28,893 nucleotides of DNA from CAG-488 sp051881315 (GTDB taxonomy: Bacteria; Bacillota; Clostridia; Oscillospirales; Acutalibacteraceae), in assembly GCA_051881315.1 (NCBI GenBank), contig JBJEPQ010000053.1, positions 1-28,893 of the forward strand. The letters are read 5' to 3'. Positions within the stretch are counted from its first letter, which is position 1. The number at the start of each line of letters is the position of its first letter. Of this stretch, positions 1 to 7,462 are shown in pieces. Below the pieces are notes generated by a model. It was not told the origin of the DNA. It was given only the letters and a program-made list of their open reading frames with translations, and ran no database searches. The position numbers and the translations under genes are program-made.

Positions 1-483
1 GACTATGTCGTCCTCATCTACGCCTGCGATTGTCAGAAGCAACATTGAAAGAATACCCGTTCTGTCCTTGCCGAGAAAACAATGATAAAGAACGGCTCCG
101 TCGGGGGCGCCGGCGATTGTTTTCAGCACCTTGGCAATGTTTTCCTTGTAGGTGTCAACAATGACCTTGTATATGTCGCTGAGTTCAATTTTTGCACCTT
201 TAACATCGGCAACATTTATTTCATAAAGCGAGATATGGTTTACATTATCGGTAAGTCTTTCAAAATTGTTCGGCTGATTGACCGTTTCAAAATCGCCTCT
301 GAGATCTATTACGGTTGAAACGTTCAGCTTTTTCAGAGCCTTAATATCCGCATCGGTAGGTCTTATAACCGTGCCGCAGCGGATAAATCTGCCGAATTTT
401 GTGACGCCGTACTTTGACGGATAGCCGCCGAGATCACGGCAGTTGACAATATTTTCTAATTTATAGCGTCTTTGAGAATTCAT
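1..483 (-). CDS. Tyrosine/serine protein phosphatase (Y_phosphatase3 type), C-terminus outside window
   Basis: Cytoplasmic cysteine phosphatase; 161 codons are visible and the 3' end is cut off by the left edge. The ATG at 483 has GGAGG at 486-490. The protein begins with the family's N-terminal NCRDLGGY motif (residues 14-21) and carries the signature loop HCFLGKDRTG (134-143), giving a nucleophilic Cys135 and phosphate-binding Arg141. The GKDRTG form is typical of the bacterial LipA/PtpB-like group, whose members act on phosphotyrosine, phosphoserine or phosphoinositides, so the substrate is open. It starts 10 bases after the uppP stop and is almost certainly co-transcribed with it. Whether it works on lipid-linked or protein phosphate is not visible. 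The family call is firm. Confidence 0.88.
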   Translation of the reverse strand, partial: MNSQRRYKLENIVNCRDLGGYPSKYGVTKFGRFIRCGTVIRPTDADIKALKKLNVSTVIDLRGDFETVNQPNNFERLTDNVNHISLYEINVADVKGAKIELSDIYKVIVDTYKENIAKVLKTIAGAPDGAVLYHCFLGKDRTGILSMLLLTIAGVDEDDIV

Positions 484-493
484 AATGCCTCCG

Positions 494-1339
494 TTATTTT
501 GTTATAAAGTAGGTTGCCAGAACGATTGCACCGAGGATTATGCGGTAAATACCGAAGGCGGTAAAGGTGTGCTTTTTGATATAATTCATAAGGAATCGAA
601 TAGCTACAAGCGAAACGGTAAATGCCGTAATCATTCCGACAAAGAGTATTACAAATTCGGTCACCGTGAAGCCGAAGCCGAATTTTGCGATTTTGAGAAC
701 AGACGCACCGAGCATAGCGGGAACAGCGAGGAAGAAGGTGAATTCCGAGGCAACTCTGCGGGATTCACCGAGGATAATACCGCCGAGGATTGTTGAGCCT
801 GAACGTGAAGTTCCGGGGATAAGGGAAAGAGCCTGGAAACAGCCGATAAGGAAGGAATCCTTAAACGAAAGCTCTGTCAGCTTTGTGACCTTCGGCTTGC
901 GGCGTCTGTTAAGACGTTCAACGATAATGAACAGAACGCCGTAGACGATCAGCGTTATTGCAACGGTGATGTAGTTGTAAAGGTATTTATCAAGTATATC
1001 GTCAAGAAGCAGTCCGATTATTCCGGCAGGTATTGAGCCGACAATGACCTTGAACCAAAGCTCGATAATTCTCGGCTTGACGGCAATTTTGCTTTTGCCG
1101 TTGTCAAGCTGTTTCTTCTTGAACGGCCAGAGCTTGTTCCAGAACATTACTACAACGGCGATGATCGCACCGAGCTGGATAACGACAAGGTACATTTCAA
1201 AGAAGTTCGGTGAAACCTCCTTGAATTTGCATATCTTTTCAAGCAGGATCATATGACCGGTACTGCTTATAGGCAGCCACTCGGTAATTCCCTCAATTAT
1301 GCCGAACAATATTGATTTCAAGACATCAAGTATATACAT
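494..1339 (-). CDS. uppP: Undecaprenyl-diphosphatase (bacitracin resistance protein BacA/UppP)
   Basis: Integral membrane enzyme that dephosphorylates undecaprenyl diphosphate to the monophosphate, recycling the lipid carrier for peptidoglycan and other envelope polymers. The 281-residue length fits the family (about 260-290). The N-terminal catalytic motif EGITEWLPISSTGH spans residues 16-29 and the second motif PGTSRSGS lies near residue 175; several hydrophobic helices follow. GGAGG precedes the ATG at 1339, and a TTGAAT-17-TATAAT promoter lies at 1390-1418. First gene of a two-gene operon with the phosphatase below it. No truncation or missing catalytic residue is seen. Confidence 0.96.
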   Translation of the reverse strand: MYILDVLKSILFGIIEGITEWLPISSTGHMILLEKICKFKEVSPNFFEMYLVVIQLGAIIAVVVMFWNKLWPFKKKQLDNGKSKIAVKPRIIELWFKVIVGSIPAGIIGLLLDDILDKYLYNYITVAITLIVYGVLFIIVERLNRRRKPKVTKLTELSFKDSFLIGCFQALSLIPGTSRSGSTILGGIILGESRRVASEFTFFLAVPAMLGASVLKIAKFGFGFTVTEFVILFVGMITAFTVSLVAIRFLMNYIKKHTFTAFGIYRIILGAIVLATYFITK

Positions 1340-1389
1340 ATTAAACCTCCGTAGGTCAGATTATAAATAAATATATGCGACTTAAAAAT

Positions 1390-1418
1390 ATTATACAACA
1401 TACCGCTGTCAAATTCAA
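1390..1418 (-). promoter_or_regulatory. Promoter of uppP operon
   Basis: Read on the minus strand: -35 TTGAAT (1413-1418), 17-base spacer, -10 TATAAT (1390-1395). It points at uppP about 50 bases downstream. Confidence 0.75.
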
Positions 1419-1448
1419 TCGGTTAAATAAAAAAAGAGTTAAATAAAA

Positions 1449-1484
1449 ATGACTTGTATCGAATGAATATCCAATACAAGTCAT
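1449..1484 (-). terminator. Rho-independent terminator after gapdh
   Basis: An 11-bp perfect stem (1449-1459 with 1474-1484) and 14-base loop, followed on the minus strand by a T-rich stretch. It sits downstream of the gapdh stop and upstream of the uppP promoter, so it insulates the two units. Confidence 0.7.
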
Positions 1485-1540
1485 CAATGTTATTTTGTTT
1501 GTTTCTTTTGTTCTTCGCTTAGTGCGGCAGTCCTAAAGAA

Positions 1541-2578
1541 TTATGCAAGCTCTGCAAAGTACTTGATTGTACGTACCATCTGGCTTGTGTATGAGTTCTC
1601 GTTGTCATACCATGAAACAACCTGAACCTCATAGAGATCGTCAGCGATCTTGGAAACCATTGTCTGAGTTGCGTCGAAGAGTGAGCCGTACTTCATACCG
1701 ATAACGTCGGAAGAAACGATAGCGTCGGTGTTGTAGCCGAAGGACTCGGAAGAAGCAGCCTTCATAGCAGCGTTGATGCCGTCAACTGTAACGTCTGCGC
1801 CCTTAACAACAGCGGTAAGGATTGTTGTTGAACCTGTGGGAACAGGAACACGCTGAGCAGAACCGATAAGCTTGCCGTTGAGCTCGGGGATAACAAGGCC
1901 GATAGCCTTAGCAGCACCTGTTGAGTTCGGAACGATGTTAGCTGCGCCTGCACGTGCACGGCGAAGGTCGCCCTTTCTGTGAGGACCGTCAAGAATCATC
2001 TGATCGCCTGTGTAAGCGTGGATTGTTGACATGATACCGCTCTGGATGGGAGCGTAGTCGTTAAGAGCCTTAGCCATGGGAGCAAGGCAGTTTGTTGTGC
2101 AGGAAGCTGCAGAGATGATTGTATCATCGGGAGTAAGAGTATTCTCGTTAACGCTGTAAACGATTGTCGGAAGATCGTTGCCTGCGGGAGCAGAAATAAC
2201 AACCTTCTTTGCGCCTGCGTCGATGTGAGCCTGAGACTTAGCCTTTGAGCAGTAGAAGCCTGTGCACTCAAGAACAACGTCTACACCGATCTCGCCCCAA
2301 GGAAGCTCGGCAGCGTTAGCCTTTGCATAGATTGTAAGAGTCTTGCCGTCAACTGTGATAGTACCTGCCTCGTCATCGGCTGTAACGGTGTGAAGATTTT
2401 CACCGATTCTTCCGCAGTAGCCGCCCTGAGCGGTATCGTACTTGAGAAGCTGAGCGAGCATGCTGGGCTTTGTGAGGTCGTTGATAGCAACAACATCGTA
2501 GCCCTCTGCACCAAACATCTGTCTGAATGCAAGACGACCGATACGGCCGAATCCGTTAATAGCAACTTTTACTGACAT
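1541..2578 (-). CDS. gap: Glyceraldehyde-3-phosphate dehydrogenase, type I
   Basis: Glycolytic enzyme oxidising glyceraldehyde-3-phosphate to 1,3-bisphosphoglycerate with NAD. The 345-residue protein starts with the Rossmann motif INGFGRIGR (residues 7-15). It has Asp34 at the end of the second strand, the usual sign of NAD preference, and the active site ASCTTNCLAP with catalytic Cys160; His187 in STIHAYTGD is the likely base. I take the start at 2578 because GGAGG (2587-2591) lies 8 bases before it. An in-frame TTG at 2593 would place the ribosome site inside the gene. Single-gene transcript with its own promoter and terminator, and codon use that looks highly expressed. Confidence 0.97.
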   Translation of the reverse strand: MSVKVAINGFGRIGRLAFRQMFGAEGYDVVAINDLTKPSMLAQLLKYDTAQGGYCGRIGENLHTVTADDEAGTITVDGKTLTIYAKANAAELPWGEIGVDVVLECTGFYCSKAKSQAHIDAGAKKVVISAPAGNDLPTIVYSVNENTLTPDDTIISAASCTTNCLAPMAKALNDYAPIQSGIMSTIHAYTGDQMILDGPHRKGDLRRARAGAANIVPNSTGAAKAIGLVIPELNGKLIGSAQRVPVPTGSTTILTAVVKGADVTVDGINAAMKAASSESFGYNTDAIVSSDVIGMKYGSLFDATQTMVSKIADDLYEVQVVSWYDNENSYTSQMVRTIKYFAELA

Positions 2579-2658
2579 TTGAATTACCTCCAAATTTTTT
2601 TGAGAATATCGGCGAATAATCGCTTTCTATTCCCTTTGTTTAAAATTTACCGTTAATT

Positions 2659-2687
2659 ATTTTATAACGAATCGTCGAATTATGCAA
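2659..2687 (-). promoter_or_regulatory. Promoter of gapdh
   Basis: Minus-strand TTGCAT (2682-2687), 17-base spacer, TAAAAT (2659-2664). This gives a leader of about 75 bases before the ATG at 2578. Confidence 0.6.
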
Positions 2688-2807
2688 GTGATTTGTTATA
2701 TTTTTAACCCAATTTTCAAACTTTTGTTATTATGTACAAAATATATCGGATTATGCAAAAAAACAGGATAATTATGACTATATGAAAAGAAAAGTCTGTA
2801 TGTAAAT

Positions 2808-2836
2808 TTGACTTTTTAAAATTTATACTGTAAAAT
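2808..2836 (+). promoter_or_regulatory. Promoter of acetyltransferase/pseudouridine synthase operon
   Basis: TTGACT (2808-2813), 17-base spacer, TAAAAT (2831-2836). It is positioned about 30 bases before the acetyltransferase start. Confidence 0.7.
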
Positions 2837-2871
2837 AAACGCATTAAAAGTATTGCAAAGGCGGTATGATT

Positions 2872-3432
2872 ATGGGTTTTGCATCCTTTCTTTTGTCAGT
2901 TAAAAACAGGATTTTTCACATTGATCCCAGATCTCAGCTTGAAATTGCCATTGATAACGGTTTGACGGTGGGCAAGCACTTTCAGATGAAAGATGGCTGT
3001 ATTCTCGATCCAGGTCATGTGTTTTTGATAACTATCGGAGATAATGTCACCCTTGCTCCGAGGGTACATATCCTTGCTCACGATGCGAGCACGAAGGAGT
3101 TTACCGGTTATACAAAGATTGCTCCCGTAAATATCGGCAACAATGTTTTTATCGGCGCAAATTCGACGGTTCTGATGGGCGTAAATATCGGTGACAACGT
3201 TATCGTCGGCGCAAATTCCCTTGTTTCAAAGGATATACCGGACGGCTGTGTCTGCGTCGGAAATCCTGCACAGGTTATTGCCAAAACCGAGGATTATATC
3301 AATAAACATCTTGAATATCAAAAGAGCAAGCCGTGTTTTGACGCAAGCTATGTGATTACAAATATAACGGAAGAAAAGAAAGCAGAAATGAAAAAGCGGC
3401 TGCAAGAAGAAGGATTCGGTTATCTTGTCTGA
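2872..3432 (+). CDS. Hexapeptide-repeat (left-handed beta helix) acyltransferase
   Basis: Cytosolic acetyl-CoA-dependent O-acetyltransferase of the maltose/galactoside/CysE-like hexapeptide class; the acceptor is not identifiable. The middle of the 186-residue protein (about residues 45-135) is a run of hexapeptide turns such as IGDNVT, IGNNVF, IGANST and IGDNVI that form the beta helix. HILAHDAS contains the probable catalytic His. A charged, helical C-terminal tail follows. ATGs occur at 2866 and 2872; AAAGGCGG (2857-2864) lies only 1 base from the first and 7 from the second, so I prefer 2872. Its last 8 bases overlap the start of the next gene, suggesting coupled translation. Confidence 0.85.
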   Translation: MGFASFLLSVKNRIFHIDPRSQLEIAIDNGLTVGKHFQMKDGCILDPGHVFLITIGDNVTLAPRVHILAHDASTKEFTGYTKIAPVNIGNNVFIGANSTVLMGVNIGDNVIVGANSLVSKDIPDGCVCVGNPAQVIAKTEDYINKHLEYQKSKPCFDASYVITNITEEKKAEMKKRLQEEGFGYLV

Positions 3433-4315
3433 CATATCAAAAAGAAGTATTGTTTATAAAGTGCCCGAAGAATTTGACGGCAAAAAAGTGATATCGTTTC
3501 TCCGGGGAGAAGCCAAGATCTCCGCACGGCTTCTGAAAAGCCTGAAACGGATAGAGAACGGCATCACGCTCAACGGGGAGCATATCAGGACGGTTGACCT
3601 TCTTCACGCAGGCGATGAGCTGAAAATCGAAATTCCCTGTCCCGACGGTGAGATCGAGCCGATGGATATACCGATTGATATAATCTATGAGGACGACGAC
3701 CTGATTGCCTTAAACAAAGGTCCGTTCCTTGCCTGCCATCCGACTCATAATCACCAGGGCGACACGCTGGCGAATGCTCTTGCTTTTTATCTGAAATCCA
3801 AGGGAAAGCAGTCCGTTTTCAGGGCGGTCGGCAGACTTGACAAGGGCACATCGGGAATAGTGATATGTGCGCTGAATAAGCACAGCGCCGCCGCCATACC
3901 AAAGACGGTCGAAAAAGAATACTACGCCGTTGTAAACGGAAAGACCGAAAAGTTCGGAACGATCGACAAGCCGATCTACCGTCCCGATCCGATGAAAACG
4001 CTCAGAGCGGTAGGGGATCAGGGTGACAGAGCGGTCACGCATTGGGAGACCTTGGCGAGTGACGGAAAAATATCGTTAGTCAAAATTCATCTTGAAACAG
4101 GCAGAACTCATCAGATAAGAGTACATTTTGCCTCGATAGGTATGCCGCTTGTCGGCGACAGTATGTACGGAACGGACACTCAGGGCTACGGTCATCAGCT
4201 CCTGCACTGCGGCACGGTCAGCTTTGTTCATCCCGTGACAGGGGAGAGGCTTAAACTTGAAGCACCGATGCCCGATGATATGAAAAAAACAGTTGAAACG
4301 CTGAGTAAAGTGTAA
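3425..4315 (+). CDS. RluA-family 23S rRNA pseudouridine synthase
   Basis: Isomerises specific uridines to pseudouridine in large-subunit rRNA (RluA/RluC/RluD superfamily); the exact target site cannot be read from sequence. The 296-residue protein has an N-terminal S4-like RNA-binding region (about 14-75) and a catalytic domain with the signature GRLDKGTSGIV, in which the Asp is the nucleophile. HLETGRTHQIRVHFA near residue 225 is a second hallmark. The start is a TTG at 3425 with AGAAGGA ten bases upstream. It overlaps the acetyltransferase stop by 8 bases. No earlier ATG keeps the frame sensibly. The stop codon lies inside the terminator stem. Confidence 0.93.
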   Translation: MSDISKRSIVYKVPEEFDGKKVISFLRGEAKISARLLKSLKRIENGITLNGEHIRTVDLLHAGDELKIEIPCPDGEIEPMDIPIDIIYEDDDLIALNKGPFLACHPTHNHQGDTLANALAFYLKSKGKQSVFRAVGRLDKGTSGIVICALNKHSAAAIPKTVEKEYYAVVNGKTEKFGTIDKPIYRPDPMKTLRAVGDQGDRAVTHWETLASDGKISLVKIHLETGRTHQIRVHFASIGMPLVGDSMYGTDTQGYGHQLLHCGTVSFVHPVTGERLKLEAPMPDDMKKTVETLSKV

Positions 4316-4337
4316 CGCTTTACCCGGCGTTTTTTGT
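4297..4337 (+). terminator. Rho-independent terminator overlapping the pseudouridine synthase stop
   Basis: A 14-bp stem (4297-4310 with 4318-4331) with one G-T pair and one mismatch, a 7-base loop, then a run of T. The left arm is coding sequence and the stop codon (4313-4315) sits in the loop. Confidence 0.85.
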
Positions 4338-4379
4338 TTATTCATTTGAAATTCGTCAAATATAATAACGGTGATATTT

Positions 4380-5057
4380 ATGCTTGTAACCTTAATCAGG
4401 GCGGCTGTACTTTATGTTCTGATAATTTTCTGTATGCGTATAATGGGAAAAAGACAGCTCGGCGAATTACAGCCGACGGAGCTTGTCATAACAATTCTTT
4501 TATCGGAGATTGCCGCAGTTCCGATGCAGGACAACGCCCTGCCGCTCGGAAATTCCATTGTTGCCGTTCTGCTCCTCGTTGCGCTTGAGATAATCAATTC
4601 GGTTGTTGTGCTGAAAAGCTCAAGGTGCAGAAGTCTTTTGCAGGGCAATTCGCTTGTCGTTATCCGTGACGGCATCGTTGACCAAAAACAGCTCAAAAGA
4701 CTGCGCTTTACAATGGACGATCTTTTCGACCAGCTCAGACAGAAGGACATTTTTGATATTTCCGATGTGCGGTATGCGATAGTTGAAACCAACGGTCAGC
4801 TCAGCGTAATGCTCAAGCCCGAAAAGGAAACCGTAACGGCTGAAATGGCGGATATTCAGAACGAAACCAAGGGCTTGCTGTGCATGGTAGTCAATGACGG
4901 GAAATTCCTCAAGCGTGCGTTCAGGGAATGTGATATGGACGAGGATAAGATATACGGAATCCTTGAAAGGGAGCAAACGTCGATTGACGAGGTGCTTTTT
5001 ATGGTGGCAGACAAAGAGGGGAATTATACTATCGTTAAAAAGGATGAGTACAGATGA
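4380..5057 (+). CDS. DUF421 (YetF/YcaP-like) membrane protein
   Basis: About 225 residues. Three hydrophobic helices fill roughly residues 1-75, with the family motif MGKRQLGELQPTELVITILL after the first helix. A cytoplasmic domain follows in which FTMDDLFDQLRQKDIFDISDVRYAIVE is typical of DUF421. B. subtilis homologues include YetF; the biochemical role of the family is not settled. An in-frame GTG lies at 4371 and an ATG at 4380. GGTGAT (4370-4375) is a weak ribosome site closer to the ATG, so I use the ATG. A TATAAT (4361-4366) sits only about 15 bases before it, so the leader would be very short. It overlaps the next gene by 4 bases (ATGA). Confidence 0.88.
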   Translation: MLVTLIRAAVLYVLIIFCMRIMGKRQLGELQPTELVITILLSEIAAVPMQDNALPLGNSIVAVLLLVALEIINSVVVLKSSRCRSLLQGNSLVVIRDGIVDQKQLKRLRFTMDDLFDQLRQKDIFDISDVRYAIVETNGQLSVMLKPEKETVTAEMADIQNETKGLLCMVVNDGKFLKRAFRECDMDEDKIYGILEREQTSIDEVLFMVADKEGNYTIVKKDEYR

Positions 5058-5431
5058 AAAGGATTATAGGCGCAATAGTAATTCTTGCCATAATTTTCGG
5101 CACGTCAATAGGGATTAACTGTAAGCTCAACGATAATATTGAAAAAATGACCGCCGTTGCCGCAGAGGGGAGAGATTATGCTAAAAAATACGGCAAAACC
5201 GATCCTGAGCTTACGGAAAAAATTGTCGGAACCTGGGACGGTATGAGCGTTTTTATGGCGGCGTTTCTTCCTCATGGGGAGCTTGACGGTATAGAGATAG
5301 GCTTTATGAATATCCCGGACTACGAGGAGCAGGAGCTGACAGACGAGTATCTTGAGTCGCTGAATGAATGTATCAATCGACTTGAGCATATAAAAGAAAG
5401 CGAAAAGGTCACCTTTAAAAATATTTTCTGA
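5054..5431 (+). CDS. DUF4363-like small membrane-anchored protein
   Basis: 125 residues: an N-terminal hydrophobic anchor (about 4-22), then a helical extracytoplasmic segment. The pattern HGELDGIEIG, the late LEHIKESEKVTFKNIF ending and the length match what I know of DUF4363, a family often found directly after DUF421 genes in clostridia. The role is unknown. The ATG overlaps the DUF421 stop as ATGA, so translation is probably coupled and the two proteins likely work together at the membrane. The family assignment is by motif memory, not search. Confidence 0.72.
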   Translation: MKRIIGAIVILAIIFGTSIGINCKLNDNIEKMTAVAAEGRDYAKKYGKTDPELTEKIVGTWDGMSVFMAAFLPHGELDGIEIGFMNIPDYEEQELTDEYLESLNECINRLEHIKESEKVTFKNIF

Positions 5432-5459
5432 TTGGCATAACTCACCGTTTGTTTTCATA

Positions 5460-5488
5460 TTGACAAAGTATTAACAATATGATAAAAT
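5460..5488 (+). promoter_or_regulatory. Promoter of nfeD-SPFH operon
   Basis: TTGACA (5460-5465), 17-base spacer, TAAAAT (5483-5488). It is followed by a near-perfect ribosome site GGAGGTGATC (5501-5510) two bases before the ATG, leaving a very short leader. Confidence 0.82.
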
Positions 5489-5512
5489 CAAAATGCAAAC
5501 GGAGGTGATCTT

Positions 5513-5932
5513 ATGCTGTGGGTATGGATCGGTCTGATCGTTGTAACGGCGGCGGTTGAAGCGGCAACAGTCCAGCTTGTGACTATTTGGTTTGCAGTCG
5601 GCGGCGTCGCAGGTCTTATCGCATATGCGGCAGGTCTTGAAATTTGGTTGCAAATTCTGATTTTTGCCCTTGTTTCGGCTGTTGCTCTTGCAGTGACGAG
5701 ACCGCTGGTGAAAAAGTTTACAAACGGTCGGAAAATGCCGACGAACGCAGACCGCTACATCGGTGAAAAAGCCGTTGTGACGGAAAAAATCGAAAACGAT
5801 CTTTCTAAGGGAGCTGTTAAGATCGGCGGACTTGAATGGACCGCAAGATCGGTTGACAGCGAAACGGCGGAGGTCGGAGAACAGGTCACGGTCGAAGCGA
5901 TCGAAGGCGCAAAACTTATTGTCAGAAAATAA
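5513..5932 (+). CDS. NfeD-family membrane protein (short form)
   Basis: 139 residues with two or more hydrophobic helices in the first 65 residues and a C-terminal OB-fold domain (about 78-139) of the NfeD type, visible as IGEKAVVTEKI then GGLEWTARS and VEAIEGAKLIVRK. This is the short form without the N-terminal ClpP-like serine protease domain. NfeD proteins pair with SPFH/stomatin proteins in membrane microdomains and membrane stress, and here the SPFH gene follows after 12 bases. Function beyond that pairing is inference from the family. Confidence 0.9.
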   Translation: MLWVWIGLIVVTAAVEAATVQLVTIWFAVGGVAGLIAYAAGLEIWLQILIFALVSAVALAVTRPLVKKFTNGRKMPTNADRYIGEKAVVTEKIENDLSKGAVKIGGLEWTARSVDSETAEVGEQVTVEAIEGAKLIVRK

Positions 5933-5944
5933 GGAGGAATATAT

Positions 5945-6874
5945 ATGAGCCCTGTTGCAATCGGTGTATTGGTATTTTTGATTTTATTTATTGTTGCATT
6001 GATAATCACAAACGTCAAAATTGTTCCGCAGTCGAGAGCTTATGTTGTTGAGCGTCTCGGAGCATACAGAATGACATGGCAGACGGGTATACACTTTAAA
6101 ATCCCGTTTTTTGAGAGAATAGCCAAGAATGTTTCCCTCAAGGAACAGGTCGTGGATTTCCCACCTCAGCCCGTTATTACCAAGGATAACGTTACGATGC
6201 AGATTGACACGGTCGTTTTCTATCAGATAACCGATCCCAAGCTTTATGCTTACGGAGTTGAAAATCCGATTTCGGCTATCGAAAATCTTACTGCGACAAC
6301 CCTGCGTAACATTATCGGTGAGCTTGAGCTTGACCATACTCTCACTTCGAGAGATACGATTAACGCAAAGATCAGAGGTATCCTTGACGAGGCTACGGAT
6401 CCGTGGGGTATCAAGGTCAACCGAGTTGAGCTGAAGAACATTCTTCCTCCGCCCGAAATTCAGGACGCGATGGAGAAGCAGATGAAAGCGGAGCGCCAGA
6501 GACGTGAGGCTATCCTCAGAGCCGAGGGTGAAAAGGCAAGCAAGGTGCTTGTTGCCGAAGGTCAGAAGGAGTCGCAGATCCTTGCCGCCGAGGGTGACAA
6601 GAGAGCCGCAATTCTCCACGCAGAAGCCGTCAAGGAAGCGAAGATCCGTGAGGCCGAGGGTGAAGCAGAGGCTATCCTCAAGATTCAGCAGGCCGAGGCA
6701 AAGGCGATCGAGCTTATCAATGAGTCAAATCCGGGAGACGGATATCTCAAGATCAAGAGCCTTGAGGCCTTCGCAAAGGCGGCGGACGGACAGGCGACAA
6801 AGATCGTTGTTCCCTCGGAAATTCAGGGACTTGCAGGACTTGCGACCGGTGTTGTCGAGACCGTGAAGAAATAA
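5945..6874 (+). CDS. SPFH/band 7 (stomatin/slipin, QmcA-like) protein
   Basis: 309 residues. A single N-terminal membrane helix (about 4-22) is followed by the SPFH domain (about 25-185) with VVERLGAYRMTWQTGIHFKIPF and the slipin-type LRNIIGELELDHTLTSRD segment. A long Ala/Glu/Lys-rich coiled coil (about 185-270), repeating EAEG/AEGEKA units, is the oligomerisation region. Family members form large ring-like assemblies on membrane microdomains and scaffold proteases or other membrane proteins. AAGGAGGAAT precedes the ATG. It forms an operon with the NfeD gene, as in many bacteria. Confidence 0.95.
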   Translation: MSPVAIGVLVFLILFIVALIITNVKIVPQSRAYVVERLGAYRMTWQTGIHFKIPFFERIAKNVSLKEQVVDFPPQPVITKDNVTMQIDTVVFYQITDPKLYAYGVENPISAIENLTATTLRNIIGELELDHTLTSRDTINAKIRGILDEATDPWGIKVNRVELKNILPPPEIQDAMEKQMKAERQRREAILRAEGEKASKVLVAEGQKESQILAAEGDKRAAILHAEAVKEAKIREAEGEAEAILKIQQAEAKAIELINESNPGDGYLKIKSLEAFAKAADGQATKIVVPSEIQGLAGLATGVVETVKK

Positions 6875-6903
6875 CAAAGCCAACGCAGAAATAAACATTA
6901 CAG

Positions 6904-6936
6904 CCTCCCCTTGAAGCAAGGGGAGGAGATTTTTTT
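6904..6936 (+). terminator. Terminator of nfeD-SPFH operon
   Basis: A perfect 9-bp GC-rich stem (6904-6912 with 6918-6926), 5-base loop, then AGA and a run of T. Its core CTCCCCTT/AAGGGGAG resembles the hairpins of the repeat units that follow. Confidence 0.85.
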
Positions 6937-6986
6937 AGACTTTAGACTTTAGACAATACCGTTTTAAAGCTCGATGAAACTTTATA

Positions 6987-7034
6987 AGGCTTCCCCTTGA
7001 GGGGAAGCTCCGCCGATAGGCGGTGATGAGGTGG
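6987..7034. repeat. Interspersed repeat unit A (two hairpins)
   Basis: CTTCCCC-TTGA-GGGGAAG hairpin (6990-7007), then CCGCC-GATA-GGCGG (7011-7023 region), ending GGTGATGAGGTGG. It shares its first hairpin and its tail with unit C, which lies in inverted orientation about 300 bases away. Confidence 0.7.
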
Positions 7035-7100
7035 AAAGTTAGACTATAGATTTTAGACCTTTGACTTCAGACGTTTTAGTTTCAATTATTGATGAAATTA

Positions 7101-7200
7101 TCCGGCTCCCTTGTGTAAAGGTAGCGAAGCGTCGCCACGGGAGTGACCGAGCCGCAGCGAGACGCTGGCACGACCGCAGGTCGTGACTGAGGAATTGACA
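7101..7200. repeat. Interspersed repeat unit B (longer, several hairpins)
   Basis: Begins CCGGCTCCCTTGTGTAAAG and ends with a GCACGACC/GGTCGTG hairpin and a TGAGGAATTG tail. The late hairpin and tail parallel unit C read on the minus strand (GCACGATCGCAGATCGTG), so it belongs to the same modular family with a different front half. Confidence 0.6.
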
Positions 7201-7294
7201 AAAAACTAATGTCTTAGTTTATCTTTTATGGTTTATATAAACTATAAATTTTCTCGTCTGAAATCTAACATCTAAAATCTAATGTCTGTTTTTA

Positions 7295-7348
7295 CACCTC
7301 ATCCGTCACGATCTGCGATCGTGCCACCTTCCCCTCAAGGGGAAGGCT
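7295..7348. repeat. Interspersed repeat unit C (inverted relative to A)
   Basis: On the plus strand: CACCTCATCC tail, CACGATC-TGC-GATCGTG hairpin, then CCTTCCCC-TCAA-GGGGAAGG. Read on the minus strand it has the same order as unit A: TCCCC hairpin, variable hairpin, GATGAGGTG tail. Confidence 0.7.
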
Positions 7349-7397
7349 GAAAATAGACTTTAGTCAGAGAGGATAAAAATATATCTTATTTCAACTC

Positions 7398-7453
7398 AAA
7401 AAACGAACGACTGCAAGCAAATCAAAACGGATAGGTTTGCAGTCGTTTTTTAG
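7398..7453. terminator. Terminator of ABC transporter/lipase operon (bidirectional)
   Basis: An 11-bp perfect stem (7406-7416 with 7437-7447) and 20-base loop. T runs flank it on both strands: six A at 7398-7403 for the minus strand, and TTTTTT after the right arm for the plus strand. Directly below the lipase stop. Confidence 0.8.
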
Positions 7454-7462
7454 TTATTTAAT

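Larger units (their letters stand above)
6875..7462. other. Gene-free block of interspersed multi-hairpin repeats
   Basis: 588 bases with no supportable gene. In order it holds the SPFH terminator (6904-6936), hairpin unit A (6987-7034), unit B (7101-7200), inverted unit C (7295-7348) and the lipase terminator (7398-7453). Between the units lie low-complexity copies of TTTAGACTTTAGAC-like sequence, in one orientation near 6936-7071 and the opposite near 7257-7287. Confidence 0.7.

Noticed and set aside
1762..2575. Several 60- to 94-codon open frames on both strands inside gapdh
   Set aside because: They are out-of-frame shadows of a strongly biased conserved gene, with no ribosome sites or recognisable motifs.
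2579..2593. In-frame TTG start of gapdh at 2593
   Set aside because: It would place the ribosome site GGAGG inside the coding region; the ATG at 2578 has correct spacing and gives the standard N-terminus.
6987..7348. CRISPR array
   Set aside because: The repeats differ in length, spacing and orientation and contain internal hairpins; there are no regular spacers and no cas genes.
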